Shown piece after piece: positions 1-7,957 of a stretch of DNA of 20,723 nt (positions within the stretch are counted from its first letter, which is position 1; every line of letters starts with the position of its first letter). A model generated the notes under the pieces. That model did no database searches. It was given only the letters and a program-made list of their open reading frames with translations, and was not told where the DNA came from. The DNA lies in assembly GCA_023299965.1 (NCBI GenBank), contig JALZVN010000370.1, positions 1-20,723 on the forward strand. The letters run 5' to 3'. The DNA comes from Saprospiraceae bacterium (GTDB lineage: Bacteria; Bacteroidota; Bacteroidia; Chitinophagales; Saprospiraceae). The position numbers and the translations under genes are program-made.

Positions 1-1467
1 GCAGGCTTAGCATTTCAAAAAGAAGGAAGTAAGTATCAAAGCTTCTTAACCTATGCACATAATGAGATCAACCAGCTATACAATGGAGGTATAGAGAGTA
101 CAGGAGATTCTGCTAGTATGGCTAATCTTAGAGACCGCATCGAATTTGCAGACACGCTCAGTGTTGGTATCACCATTCCGATCAATATCCCTGCGGAGAC
201 TGCAAATCTTAGATATCGATTGAGAACCGGTGCCTTGACTCAATTCTTCACACTCTCTGGGGACAATAAGCAAGATGCTAATTCCTCCAGAATCTTCAAT
301 ATTAAGCATAAAATAAAATACACGAGTGATATTTACAGATTCTCTGATTCTGGTTTTAATGATGCATATTATGGTATTCTAGCTACGGATGATAGAGGAA
401 TCAGAGTCGCTTTACACCAAAGAGTCCTAGAGAATTATTTTGGATTGAGTACATTGAAGACTGTGAATGGCAAAGCCATCCCGTCTCCTCTTGGTGATAT
501 CAGTGTAGGACTACTGCACCAGTTTGCACGTTTCGATGGAGAAGGATATACATCTAGGTTCAACAATCTTTTTGTGGAGGGATCTTGGAAGTTTAGCCCC
601 ATCAAACAAATCAACGTCGATGCGTTTGGTCAATTAGGTGTTTTAGATAACATTGGGGACTTCCGATTCAAAGCTGCCGCCGAGCTAGCCCTTGAGAAAT
701 GGGGAAGCTTGCAAGCGATACTACGCCAGCAGCGATATAGTCCAAGTCAATATGAACAACAGAACTTTGCAACTCAAGTACAGGTGTGGGATAGCAATTT
801 TGATAAGTCATTCAATTCGCAACTAGGTTTTAAGTATATACTATCTAGTCAAAAATTGGAAGCTGGTCTATCCTATTTTCTATTAGATAATCATATTTAC
901 TTTGATGACTCCTTTCAGCCTCAACAAGCAAACGGAAGCATCAATTTAGTACAGTTCTATATCAAGAAAGACTTTAAATGGAACGTCTTTTATCTAGAAA
1001 ATCTAATTATGTTGCAATCCAGTGATAATGATGTAGTGACACTACCCGCTTGGTGGTCACGCCATAGTCTCTATGTGCAGCGAAGAATTTTCAACAATAT
1101 TATGTTGGCAAGGTTTGGACTTGATCTTAGACTCAACGATACGTATTTTGCTAACAACTTTAATCCGGCATTAGGTCAATTTCATCTCCAATCTACTAGA
1201 GAAGTAGATTTATATCCTGCAGTAGATGCTCATTTTGGTTTTGTGATTGAAGAATTCAGGATCTTTGTCAAGATGGAAAATGTAACTTCTTCAATCACAA
1301 GGGATATTTTTTATCAAATCCCAAATCATCCACAAAAGGAATTGGTTTTCCGATTCGGTATCAGTTGGCGTTTTCTAGACAAGAATAGTAATCAACGCAG
1401 CACAGATCAAAACTCTAGTGGAGGTGGTTCGTCTGGAAGAACTCCCATCAATCTTCCAAATTTCTAA
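1..1467 (+). CDS. Putative outer-membrane porin (Porin_10-like), 5' end cut by the window
   Basis: The reading frame is open from base 1 to the TAA at 1465-1467, so 488 residues are visible and the start lies outside the window. The ATG at 118 is internal, because the upstream codons continue the same kind of protein (FLTYAH then NGGI). Alternating polar and aromatic residues suggest many beta strands. The C-terminal block FRFGISWRFLD is the ending I associate with Bacteroidota Porin_10 proteins; the residues after it are a Ser/Gly/Asn-rich tail. By family it should form an outer-membrane beta-barrel, but its substrate is unknown. It is followed by a palindrome and a bidirectional terminator and faces the LOG-family gene. 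Recognition is from motif memory, not a search. Another outer-membrane barrel family is the main alternative. Confidence 0.75.
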   Translation, partial: AGLAFQKEGSKYQSFLTYAHNEINQLYNGGIESTGDSASMANLRDRIEFADTLSVGITIPINIPAETANLRYRLRTGALTQFFTLSGDNKQDANSSRIFNIKHKIKYTSDIYRFSDSGFNDAYYGILATDDRGIRVALHQRVLENYFGLSTLKTVNGKAIPSPLGDISVGLLHQFARFDGEGYTSRFNNLFVEGSWKFSPIKQINVDAFGQLGVLDNIGDFRFKAAAELALEKWGSLQAILRQQRYSPSQYEQQNFATQVQVWDSNFDKSFNSQLGFKYILSSQKLEAGLSYFLLDNHIYFDDSFQPQQANGSINLVQFYIKKDFKWNVFYLENLIMLQSSDNDVVTLPAWWSRHSLYVQRRIFNNIMLARFGLDLRLNDTYFANNFNPALGQFHLQSTREVDLYPAVDAHFGFVIEEFRIFVKMENVTSSITRDIFYQIPNHPQKELVFRFGISWRFLDKNSNQRSTDQNSSGGGSSGRTPINLPNF

Positions 1468-1631
1468 TTTTAGTTTACCTCTATTAAATTAATCGTTCGG
1501 TAATTTTTGTAAAATACTAAATCAGTTTCAACTTACATGTTTGATTTCCAGTGGATTACGCAACAGAAGTACTTTCTTTGCAATATACTGCTAGCCAGCG
1601 ATTTGGCATTTATTACCGAACCATTGTTAAA

Positions 1632-1662
1632 TTATACCATTTTGAAGTTTAAAATGGTATAA
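1632..1662. repeat. Perfect 12-bp inverted repeat, copy 1 of the ATGGTATAA palindrome
   Basis: TTATACCATTTT (1632-1643) and AAAATGGTATAA (1651-1662) are exact reverse complements around a 7-nt spacer. The hairpin has no T-run after it, so it is not itself a normal terminator. It lies 22 bp before the real terminator between two convergent genes. The arm AAATGGTATAA recurs at 13443-13453 in the same kind of setting. Confidence 0.85.
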
Positions 1663-1684
1663 GCAGCCAAACGCGTGTAAAATA

Positions 1685-1718
1685 AAAAAAACCAAGTGCA
1701 GTTGCACTTGGTTTTTTT
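1685..1718. terminator. Bidirectional rho-independent terminator
   Basis: A perfect 15-bp stem (1685-1699 with 1704-1718) closes on the tetraloop AGTT. The core is CCAAGTGC/GCACTTGG, and the outer pairs are an A-run on the left and a T-run on the right. Each transcript would therefore carry a hairpin followed by a U-run. It sits between the convergent porin (+) and LOG-family (-) genes and can serve both. Confidence 0.92.
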
Positions 1719-1745
1719 ATCAAAAAATGAATTAGATTAATCCTG

Positions 1746-2498
1746 CTATAATTCAAAGTTAGGCGCAAATGAACTATCCTCACTTTCGTAATAGTTATTG
1801 ATAATAGTTGCTACTTCTTCTGGAGTATCAACAATAGGAATAAGATCCATATCTTTTTCGCTGATGTTGTGTGCTTTTTCAAGCATTACATTTTGGATCC
1901 AATCTCTCATCCCTCCCCAAAATTCCGTACCCACAAGTATAACTGGCACTTTTGTTATTTTCTTAGTTTGGATAAGTGTAAGCACTTCGAATAACTCATC
2001 AAGTGTACCAAAACCTCCAGGCATCACGACAAATGCCTGTGCATACTTTACAAACATTACTTTACGAATAAAGAAGTATCTATGGTCTAGATTGTACGAT
2101 GGATGAATATATGCATTATGACTTTGCTCAAATGGTAAGTCAATGTTAAGCCCTACAGAAACACCATCGGCATCAAAAGCGCCTTTATTTCCAGCTTCCA
2201 TAATACCGGGACCGCCTCCAGTTATAATCCCATATCCTTCATCTACCATACGCTTAGCCACATCTACAGCCATCTTGTAATAAGGATGATCAGGTTTTGT
2301 TCGCGCAGAACCGAATATAGAAACACAAGGCCCTATCTTATTCATTACTTCAAAACTGTCTACAAATTCAGCAATTACCTTAAACATGGTCCAGGCATTC
2401 TCCCCTTTTATTTTAGACCATTGCTTCATACGTTTACCATGCTCCTTGCTTTCAACTATTTTTTCTATTTCGTCTGAATTATCTGCCGTATTTTTCAT
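1746..2498 (-). CDS. LOG-family (TIGR00730-type) nucleoside 5'-monophosphate phosphoribohydrolase
   Basis: The 250-residue protein carries both LOG signatures: GGGPGIME at residues 94-101 and PGGFGTLDE at 160-168. These build the Rossmann-like nucleotide site. Characterised relatives remove the base from cytokinin riboside 5'-monophosphates or from AMP, releasing a free base and ribose 5-phosphate; the bacterial role is often nucleotide salvage. About 50 charged residues precede the conserved fold (from CVSIFGSAR), as in the longer members of the family. The protein should be cytoplasmic. The ATG at 2498 is preceded by a good TACATTTG promoter box and by the terminator of the response regulator, so it is probably a single-gene unit. 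Family assignment is firm; the exact substrate is not. Confidence 0.88.
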   Translation of the reverse strand: MKNTADNSDEIEKIVESKEHGKRMKQWSKIKGENAWTMFKVIAEFVDSFEVMNKIGPCVSIFGSARTKPDHPYYKMAVDVAKRMVDEGYGIITGGGPGIMEAGNKGAFDADGVSVGLNIDLPFEQSHNAYIHPSYNLDHRYFFIRKVMFVKYAQAFVVMPGGFGTLDELFEVLTLIQTKKITKVPVILVGTEFWGGMRDWIQNVMLEKAHNISEKDMDLIPIVDTPEEVATIINNYYESEDSSFAPNFEL

Positions 2499-2522
2499 AT
2501 TTAATTTTTCTAATATTTATAA

Positions 2523-2550
2523 CAAATGTACTAAATAGCTTGGAATACAA
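2523..2550 (-). promoter_or_regulatory. Bacteroidota-type promoter for the LOG-family gene
   Basis: Reading the minus strand, TTG (2550-2548) is followed after 17 nt by TACATTTG (2530-2523). This is an exact match to the TAnnTTTG -7 box. Transcription would begin roughly 17-20 nt before the ATG at 2498. Confidence 0.6.
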
Positions 2551-2566
2551 GCCTTTGTACAACAAA

Positions 2567-2591
2567 AAAGCCTGCTAAAAAAGCAGGCTTT
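2567..2591 (-). terminator. Rho-independent terminator of the response-regulator gene
   Basis: Ten paired bases (AAAGCCTGCT-type arm at 2567-2576 with 2582-2591) surround an A-rich loop. On the minus strand the hairpin is followed by TTTTTTGTTG. It lies 51 bp past the response-regulator stop codon, which limits any C-terminal continuation of that protein. Confidence 0.85.
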
Positions 2592-2642
2592 GGGCACCTA
2601 TTATATAGATTGTATTCAGGTACTCTGTATTCTATAGCCTTA

Positions 2643-3917
2643 TTAACCTGGCTGTTGAAATTTTTGAAACTCTTTTGTCATAAAAGAATGCAATTCATCT
2701 ACATCTTTAAACCTAGTAAAGATCTCTTGTAGTTTAGAAATATTCTGACTACTTGACGCCACAACGAAAGAAAGTACATCTTGCTTAGTTATCTTTTCCT
2801 GACTCAAGATGATAAGACGTTCTACTACATTTCTAAGCTCTCTGATATTTCCTGACCAATCCACTTCTTGTAATGCAGCGATGGCATCTGTCTCGATTAC
2901 TTTTGGAGTGATCCCGTATTCTTGGCAAATGATATTATTAAAGTGATCTACCAATAAAGGGATATCATCTTTTCTAGCATCTAATGGTGGTACATGTATT
3001 AGTATCACCGCTAGTCTATAGTATAAATCTTCTCTAAATCTATTGTGATTGATTTCTTCTTGTAGATTTTTGTTAGTCGCTGCTACAACTCTAACGTCTA
3101 CTTGTATTTCTTTATCCCCTCCTACTCTAGTAATTCTACTTTCTTGTAATGCACGCAAAACTTTTGCTTGTGCATTAAGGCTCATATCTCCGATCTCATC
3201 TAAGAAGATGGTACCTCCATTTGCCAATTCAAACTTACCAATCTTTTGTTTGTATGCACCCGTAAAAGATCCTTTCTCATGACCAAACAGTTCACTCTCA
3301 ATCAACTCACTAGGTATAGCTGCACAATTTACTTCTATGATAGGTCCATCTGTACGAGCACTCTTTTCGTGCAGCCATCTAGCTACCAATTCTTTACCCG
3401 TACCATTGCTACCGGTAATCAATACACGAGCATCAGTAGGACCTACACGATTGATGGTATTTTTTATTTCCATGATAACCTTAGATTCTCCAATAATCTT
3501 GGGAGTCTTTACACGGCTAACCTTCTTTTTCAATACTTTAGTTTCCGTAACCAAAGCTGATTTATCCATCGCATTTCTTACTGTAATAAGAAGACGATTC
3601 AAATCTGGCGGCTTAGAGATAAAATCAAAAGCACCAACTTTCACTGCTTCTACAGCAGTATCTATATTGGCGTGACCTGAAATCATAATAACCGGCGTAT
3701 CAGGTGCAAGCAATTGGACTCTTTCCAATGCTTCCATACCATCCATCTTTGGCATTTTGATATCCATGATGATCACATCATACTTATGCTTCTTTAGTTT
3801 GACTAGACAGTCCAATCCATCAGCAGCCTCGTTTACTTCGTACTTCTCAAATTCGAGTATCTCACGCAATGTTTTGCGGATACTGCTCTCATCATCTACT
3901 ATTAATATTCTAGCCAT
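2643..3917 (-). CDS. NtrC-family sigma-54 response regulator lacking the C-terminal DNA-binding domain
   Basis: The 424-residue protein begins with a receiver domain: acidic pair D8-D9, phospho-acceptor D52, S80 and K102. A sigma-54 AAA+ domain follows, with Walker A GSNGTGKE (169-176), the sigma-54-contacting loop GSFTGA (216-221, Ser for the usual Ala), Walker B IFLDE (237-241) and FREDLYYRL. It should activate sigma-54 promoters when phosphorylated by a partner kinase; none is in the window. After WSGNIRELRNVVERL only about 55 residues remain, ending FMTKEFQKFQQPG. In the Bacteroidota relatives I remember, a similar KEF segment leads into a Fis-type helix-turn-helix (NVSKTA, then QRSHLY). 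That part is missing, and a terminator follows within 51 bp. The domain assignment is firm; the lost domain is inferred. Confidence 0.9.
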   Translation of the reverse strand: MARILIVDDESSIRKTLREILEFEKYEVNEAADGLDCLVKLKKHKYDVIIMDIKMPKMDGMEALERVQLLAPDTPVIMISGHANIDTAVEAVKVGAFDFISKPPDLNRLLITVRNAMDKSALVTETKVLKKKVSRVKTPKIIGESKVIMEIKNTINRVGPTDARVLITGSNGTGKELVARWLHEKSARTDGPIIEVNCAAIPSELIESELFGHEKGSFTGAYKQKIGKFELANGGTIFLDEIGDMSLNAQAKVLRALQESRITRVGGDKEIQVDVRVVAATNKNLQEEINHNRFREDLYYRLAVILIHVPPLDARKDDIPLLVDHFNNIICQEYGITPKVIETDAIAALQEVDWSGNIRELRNVVERLIILSQEKITKQDVLSFVVASSSQNISKLQEIFTRFKDVDELHSFMTKEFQKFQQPG

Positions 3918-4641
3918 TTAGATTTAATTGTTATGTGGATTATAAAGTTGTCTTCCTTAAAATATAAAATTTTGGACATTAACCCAGCGTTCTGGGGATG
4001 AAAACAGTTTCTTTTAAGCGTTCTTAGACATATGTTATTATAGTACGTCAACTCAAAAGTGCAGGTTGCAATCCATTACTATATATTAAAAAAATACAAA
4101 TATGATGCTAGGATTTGCCATTCCTTGCATTTCGTATATGATTTATTAATAATGCCTAAGTCTTTGTGCTCAAATTAGATAGATAGTCCTCCGCCAATAC
4201 AAGGCTTGTAATATAATTTTCAGGATAAAAAAAGAGACCAAATGCAAATCCTTGCTTGAAATCAACACTTGATCATCGGATTTTACTCTTTCTCCTTGAA
4301 TTAGCTTATTGTTAAAACTTAACAGTTAAAATTCGGAGTCTAATCCACGATTCGTGTTAAAAGGATGTAGATCAAGTTTTATTAATGAAATCTTCATGTC
4401 ACTCCACTCTATTACCATAGCAGTTAGGATTTTCAGATAAGCACTTCAGTCGAAAAACTGAATGAACCAGTAATGCTTTAAATGCAAATAGATTGTGTGG
4501 TCTTGAGCTCGAATATGATATGGTAAATACGATCCCAGGTATTGTAAACACAATGTTTTGATGAAGAGGAATATATACTTTAGGGTATCCCAATCAATTT
4601 GACATTAACCTAATTCAGAGGTTTATAGAGGTTCCCTTTTA
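3918..4641. other. Long intergenic region without a recognisable gene
   Basis: This 724-bp stretch lies between the response regulator (-) and the amidohydrolase (-). It is A+T-rich. The only open frame of note (minus strand, 4399-4593) has no recognisable motif. A small hairpin, TTCAGT-N6-ACTGAA, is at 4445-4462. I see no tRNA, no strong terminator and no full TAnnTTTG promoter. It must hold the 5' region of the response regulator and the 3' end of the fad operon. Confidence 0.6.
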
Positions 4642-5835
4642 TTAATTACCCAATTCCTTAATCGCCAACCAAGCCATCATACCAATACTGGTGCGTAAAG
4701 CCTCTTCGTCAATATCGAAGGTATTTGTATGCACTGGAGAGATAATTCCTTTCTTTTTGTTTCCTGTACCTAATCGGTAAAAGCAACCAGGCATCGCTTG
4801 TGAATAGTAGGCAAAATCCTCTGCAGTCATACGAATAGGCAATTCAACAACATTCTTTTTACCCAAATAGTCTATAGCAAAATCTTTAATTCGCCCAGTG
4901 AGTGCTGGTTCATTAATTAAAGAAGGATAACCGATATGGATGTTAAAATCACATTTGGCGCCCATAGATTTTGCGATAGACTGCGCCATTTTTTGCATTT
5001 TTTTATGCGCCGAATATCTCCACTTTTCGTCCATAGTACGAAATGTTCCCATCAGTTTCACTTCGTTAGGGATAATATTAGTAGCCCCTCCAGTTGAATT
5101 TATTTTGCCGAAAGTTAATACAGATGGGGTCGAAGGATTAGCGTTTCGACTAATAATTTGCTGAAGTGCCGTGATGATATGCGATGTGATCACAATAGGA
5201 TCTATGCAATCATGAGGAAGCGCGCCATGCCCTCCTTTACCTGTGACAGTGACATATATTTCATCAGCAGAAGCCATATACTGACCTGCACGAAGACCTA
5301 TTTTGCCCGCCGCGAGAGGAGGATGTACATGCTGTCCGATTATCGATATTGGAGTAGGGTTTTTAAGGACTCCCTCCTTGATAAGAATAGAGGCCCCACC
5401 TGGCAATTTTTCTTCAGCGGGTTGAAAAATCAACTTCAGCGTTCCGCCAAAATCATCTCTTAGTTCTTGTAATATTTTTGCAGCACCCAATAAACTTGCC
5501 GTATGCACATCATGTCCACACGCGTGCATCACACCAATATTCTTAGATTTATAACTGACTTTATTTGCTTCAGTGATCGGTAGTGCATCAATATCAGCAC
5601 GTAAGGCGATTACTCGCTTACTCGTTTGTTTACCCTGTATATAGGCAACAATTCCATTGTCTGCCCACCCTGTCTCATATTTTATACCCAAGGATTTGAG
5701 TGTAGTCGCGATATACTTGCCAGTTTCTTTTTCTTGATAACTGAGCTCCGGATGTTGATGCAGATATCTTCTAATCTTCCTAGTAGAAGCGAATCCCTTG
5801 TGCGCTAATGTTTTTACCTTGGATTGTAAAGTCAT
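4642..5835 (-). CDS. M20-family amidohydrolase (N-acyl-amino-acid / hippurate hydrolase type)
   Basis: The 397-residue length is typical of the M20D amidohydrolase group. Visible motifs are RADIDALP (79-86), the metal-binding MHACGHDVH (103-111, with C106 and H108), the acidic pair after QPA (E141-E142), QHVHP (168-172) and GGHGALPH in the lid domain. Relatives cut the amide bond of N-acyl amino acids such as hippurate, N-acetyl amino acids or auxin conjugates, using two metal ions. No signal peptide is visible, so it is probably cytoplasmic. Its ATG overlaps the stop of the upstream beta-oxidation gene in the string TAATG, which implies coupled translation. That placement makes a fatty N-acyl amino acid an attractive substrate, but this is inference; peptide or acetyl-amino-acid substrates are equally allowed by the motifs. 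Confidence 0.88.
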   Translation of the reverse strand: MTLQSKVKTLAHKGFASTRKIRRYLHQHPELSYQEKETGKYIATTLKSLGIKYETGWADNGIVAYIQGKQTSKRVIALRADIDALPITEANKVSYKSKNIGVMHACGHDVHTASLLGAAKILQELRDDFGGTLKLIFQPAEEKLPGGASILIKEGVLKNPTPISIIGQHVHPPLAAGKIGLRAGQYMASADEIYVTVTGKGGHGALPHDCIDPIVITSHIITALQQIISRNANPSTPSVLTFGKINSTGGATNIIPNEVKLMGTFRTMDEKWRYSAHKKMQKMAQSIAKSMGAKCDFNIHIGYPSLINEPALTGRIKDFAIDYLGKKNVVELPIRMTAEDFAYYSQAMPGCFYRLGTGNKKKGIISPVHTNTFDIDEEALRTSIGMMAWLAIKELGN

Positions 5836-7952
5836 TATGGTAGTAGTTTGTGTATTATATTAGGCACCTGAAATCTTGGTCCATGCTGCGCCTCGTAATG
5901 CTTACATCTAGCAATAAACGCCTCCTTTCCATAATCCGTTATATACTGCACTGCTCCTCCCTTAAATGCTGGAAATCCCCAACCGTAAATACTGCCTAAG
6001 TTCGCTTCAGCAACAGACTGCACAACTCCTTCATGAATACACCAAAGCGTTTCTAATACTTGCACAATTAGAAGTCTCTCCTTCGGCTCATTGAAATCAA
6101 AAACAACTTGAGTTGTTGGGAATACATTTTCCATTTCTTCCCAAAGTAATTGGCGCTCCGCACTGTCATCATCATAATTATAAAAGCCTCTTTTAGTCGG
6201 TCGACCTGGTCGATCGACATCTTCAATCATTTTATTAATTGCCGCAACTGCTGGGTGTGCTATATACTTAGGACCATAATGCTTGGCAGCTTGTTCTTCA
6301 TATCTCAATACTAGATTGAGACTTAAGGAATCTGCCAACGCCAAGGGGGCACGGGTCATACCAGCTTGTCTACCTAAATTTTCTATGGAAGCTGCAGAAA
6401 ACCCTTCTTGCAGCATTTGAATCCCTTCAAGGATATAAGTATTCTGTACTCGAGCAGCAAAAAATCCCCAATTATCTTCAACTATTACCGGTATCTTTTT
6501 GATTTGCTTGACAAAATCAAATGCACGCGCAATCGTCTCACCAGAAGTTTGTTTCCCTCTAACGATTTCACACATGTGGACTTTTTCTACTGGGCTAAAA
6601 AAGTGTAAGCCAATATAATTTTTTGGTAATTTAAACACTGACCCAAGATCTGAAATAGGAATTGACACTGTATTTGTACCAAAGAAGGAATACTCGTCAA
6701 CATACTGATCTACCTCTTTAGCTACTTTTATTTTTAAATTTTTATTCTCAAATACAGCTTCTATAATAAGATCACAATTCTCAAATTGCTCAATATCTTC
6801 TGTTGCAATAAAATTACTTTTTGCTTTTTCACATAAGGCCGCTGAAATACGGTTTGTATTTCTCATCTCCTTGAGCTTGGAATATACAAGCTCTTTACCC
6901 TTTAACACTATCGACTCAGAGACATCCTTCATCACTACCTCTAAACCATTGACTAGACAAGTAAGCGCTATACCTGTGCCCATAATGCCCGCACCTATTA
7001 CACCTACTTTACGAGTTCGAAACTTCCCATATCCTTCTGGGCGCATCTCTCCTTTCTTGATATTATTGAGATCAAACCAAAAGGTCTTCATCATATTTTT
7101 AGTATCCTGCTTTATAACCAACTCAGAAAAATGTTGGCTTTCAATTTTGCAGGCCGTATCAAAATCAAGCTTAACACCTTCAGCCAAGGTATTTAAAATA
7201 GAAAGGTGCGCTGGAAAATTTGCATAAATAGAGGATACCAAAGAAGCCGTGAGGCGTTGTACCGTCTTTAACGTTTCTCTTAATTTATCTTTAGATACTG
7301 GAGCTTGTTCCGCTTTTACATCCCAAATTCTACTTCCTTTATTGTTTAATCTAATCCACTGCTTAGCTGCAGGAATTAAATCATTCTCTTGTTCTACTAT
7401 CTCATCTATAATTCCTCTTTCTAAAGCCTCACTTGGGTTAAATTTCTTCTGCTTAGTAAGCACATTATAGGCGTTCTCTATACCTAACATCCAAAGTAAT
7501 CTTATCGAAGCCCCTCCCCCTGGCATGAGGCCTAGTTCTATCTCCGGATTACCTAACTGAATGTCATTATCATCCACTGCTATTCTATAATGACAAGCTA
7601 GTACCATCTCAAAACCTAGTCCTAGACAAGATCCATTCATTGCTGCAACCACAGGAATACCAGGTGCTTCTAGTTTTCGGAAAAAACTTTGAATTTCTTG
7701 AGAGTATTCATAAAGGGCTTCGGGAGAATATGTTTCGTATAGATATTCAAGATCTCCTCCAGTCAAAAAGGTTTTTTGACTAGATGTGAATATCACCCCT
7801 TTCAATTGTCCTTTTTCCTTTTCTAAAAGCAAATGCTCAAGCACAGGCTCTAAGGCTTTGTACAATTTATGGTTGATAATATTCCCATCCCTACCATCCA
7901 TTTCTAGATTGACTATAGCAATATTTTCAATATCTTTTTTGTACTGAATCAT
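5835..7952 (-). CDS. fadJ: Multifunctional beta-oxidation enzyme: enoyl-CoA hydratase / 3-hydroxyacyl-CoA dehydrogenase
   Basis: The 705-residue FadB/FadJ-type protein has an N-terminal crotonase domain. NGSCLGLGFE places one catalytic glutamate at E115, and NPEIELG places the second at E137. A Rossmann NAD-binding domain starts at GAGIMG (320-325), followed by the dehydrogenase site around IGLHFFSPVEK (likely catalytic H450) and C-terminal helical domains. It hydrates enoyl-CoA and oxidises the 3-hydroxyacyl-CoA product in fatty-acid breakdown. I place the start at the ATG at 7952 (MIQYKKDIEN). A start 18 codons upstream, at 8006, would overlap the thiolase gene and adds a sequence unlike the family. 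It follows the thiolase stop by 5 nt and overlaps the amidohydrolase start by 1 nt. FadB or FadJ cannot be distinguished with certainty. Confidence 0.93.
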   Translation of the reverse strand: MIQYKKDIENIAIVNLEMDGRDGNIINHKLYKALEPVLEHLLLEKEKGQLKGVIFTSSQKTFLTGGDLEYLYETYSPEALYEYSQEIQSFFRKLEAPGIPVVAAMNGSCLGLGFEMVLACHYRIAVDDNDIQLGNPEIELGLMPGGGASIRLLWMLGIENAYNVLTKQKKFNPSEALERGIIDEIVEQENDLIPAAKQWIRLNNKGSRIWDVKAEQAPVSKDKLRETLKTVQRLTASLVSSIYANFPAHLSILNTLAEGVKLDFDTACKIESQHFSELVIKQDTKNMMKTFWFDLNNIKKGEMRPEGYGKFRTRKVGVIGAGIMGTGIALTCLVNGLEVVMKDVSESIVLKGKELVYSKLKEMRNTNRISAALCEKAKSNFIATEDIEQFENCDLIIEAVFENKNLKIKVAKEVDQYVDEYSFFGTNTVSIPISDLGSVFKLPKNYIGLHFFSPVEKVHMCEIVRGKQTSGETIARAFDFVKQIKKIPVIVEDNWGFFAARVQNTYILEGIQMLQEGFSAASIENLGRQAGMTRAPLALADSLSLNLVLRYEEQAAKHYGPKYIAHPAVAAINKMIEDVDRPGRPTKRGFYNYDDDSAERQLLWEEMENVFPTTQVVFDFNEPKERLLIVQVLETLWCIHEGVVQSVAEANLGSIYGWGFPAFKGGAVQYITDYGKEAFIARCKHYEAQHGPRFQVPNIIHKLLP

Positions 7953-7957
7953 AAGTC

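Noticed and set aside
4399..4593. 64-codon minus-strand frame in the long intergenic gap
   Set aside because: No motif, no promoter or coding-like composition; it could be chance.
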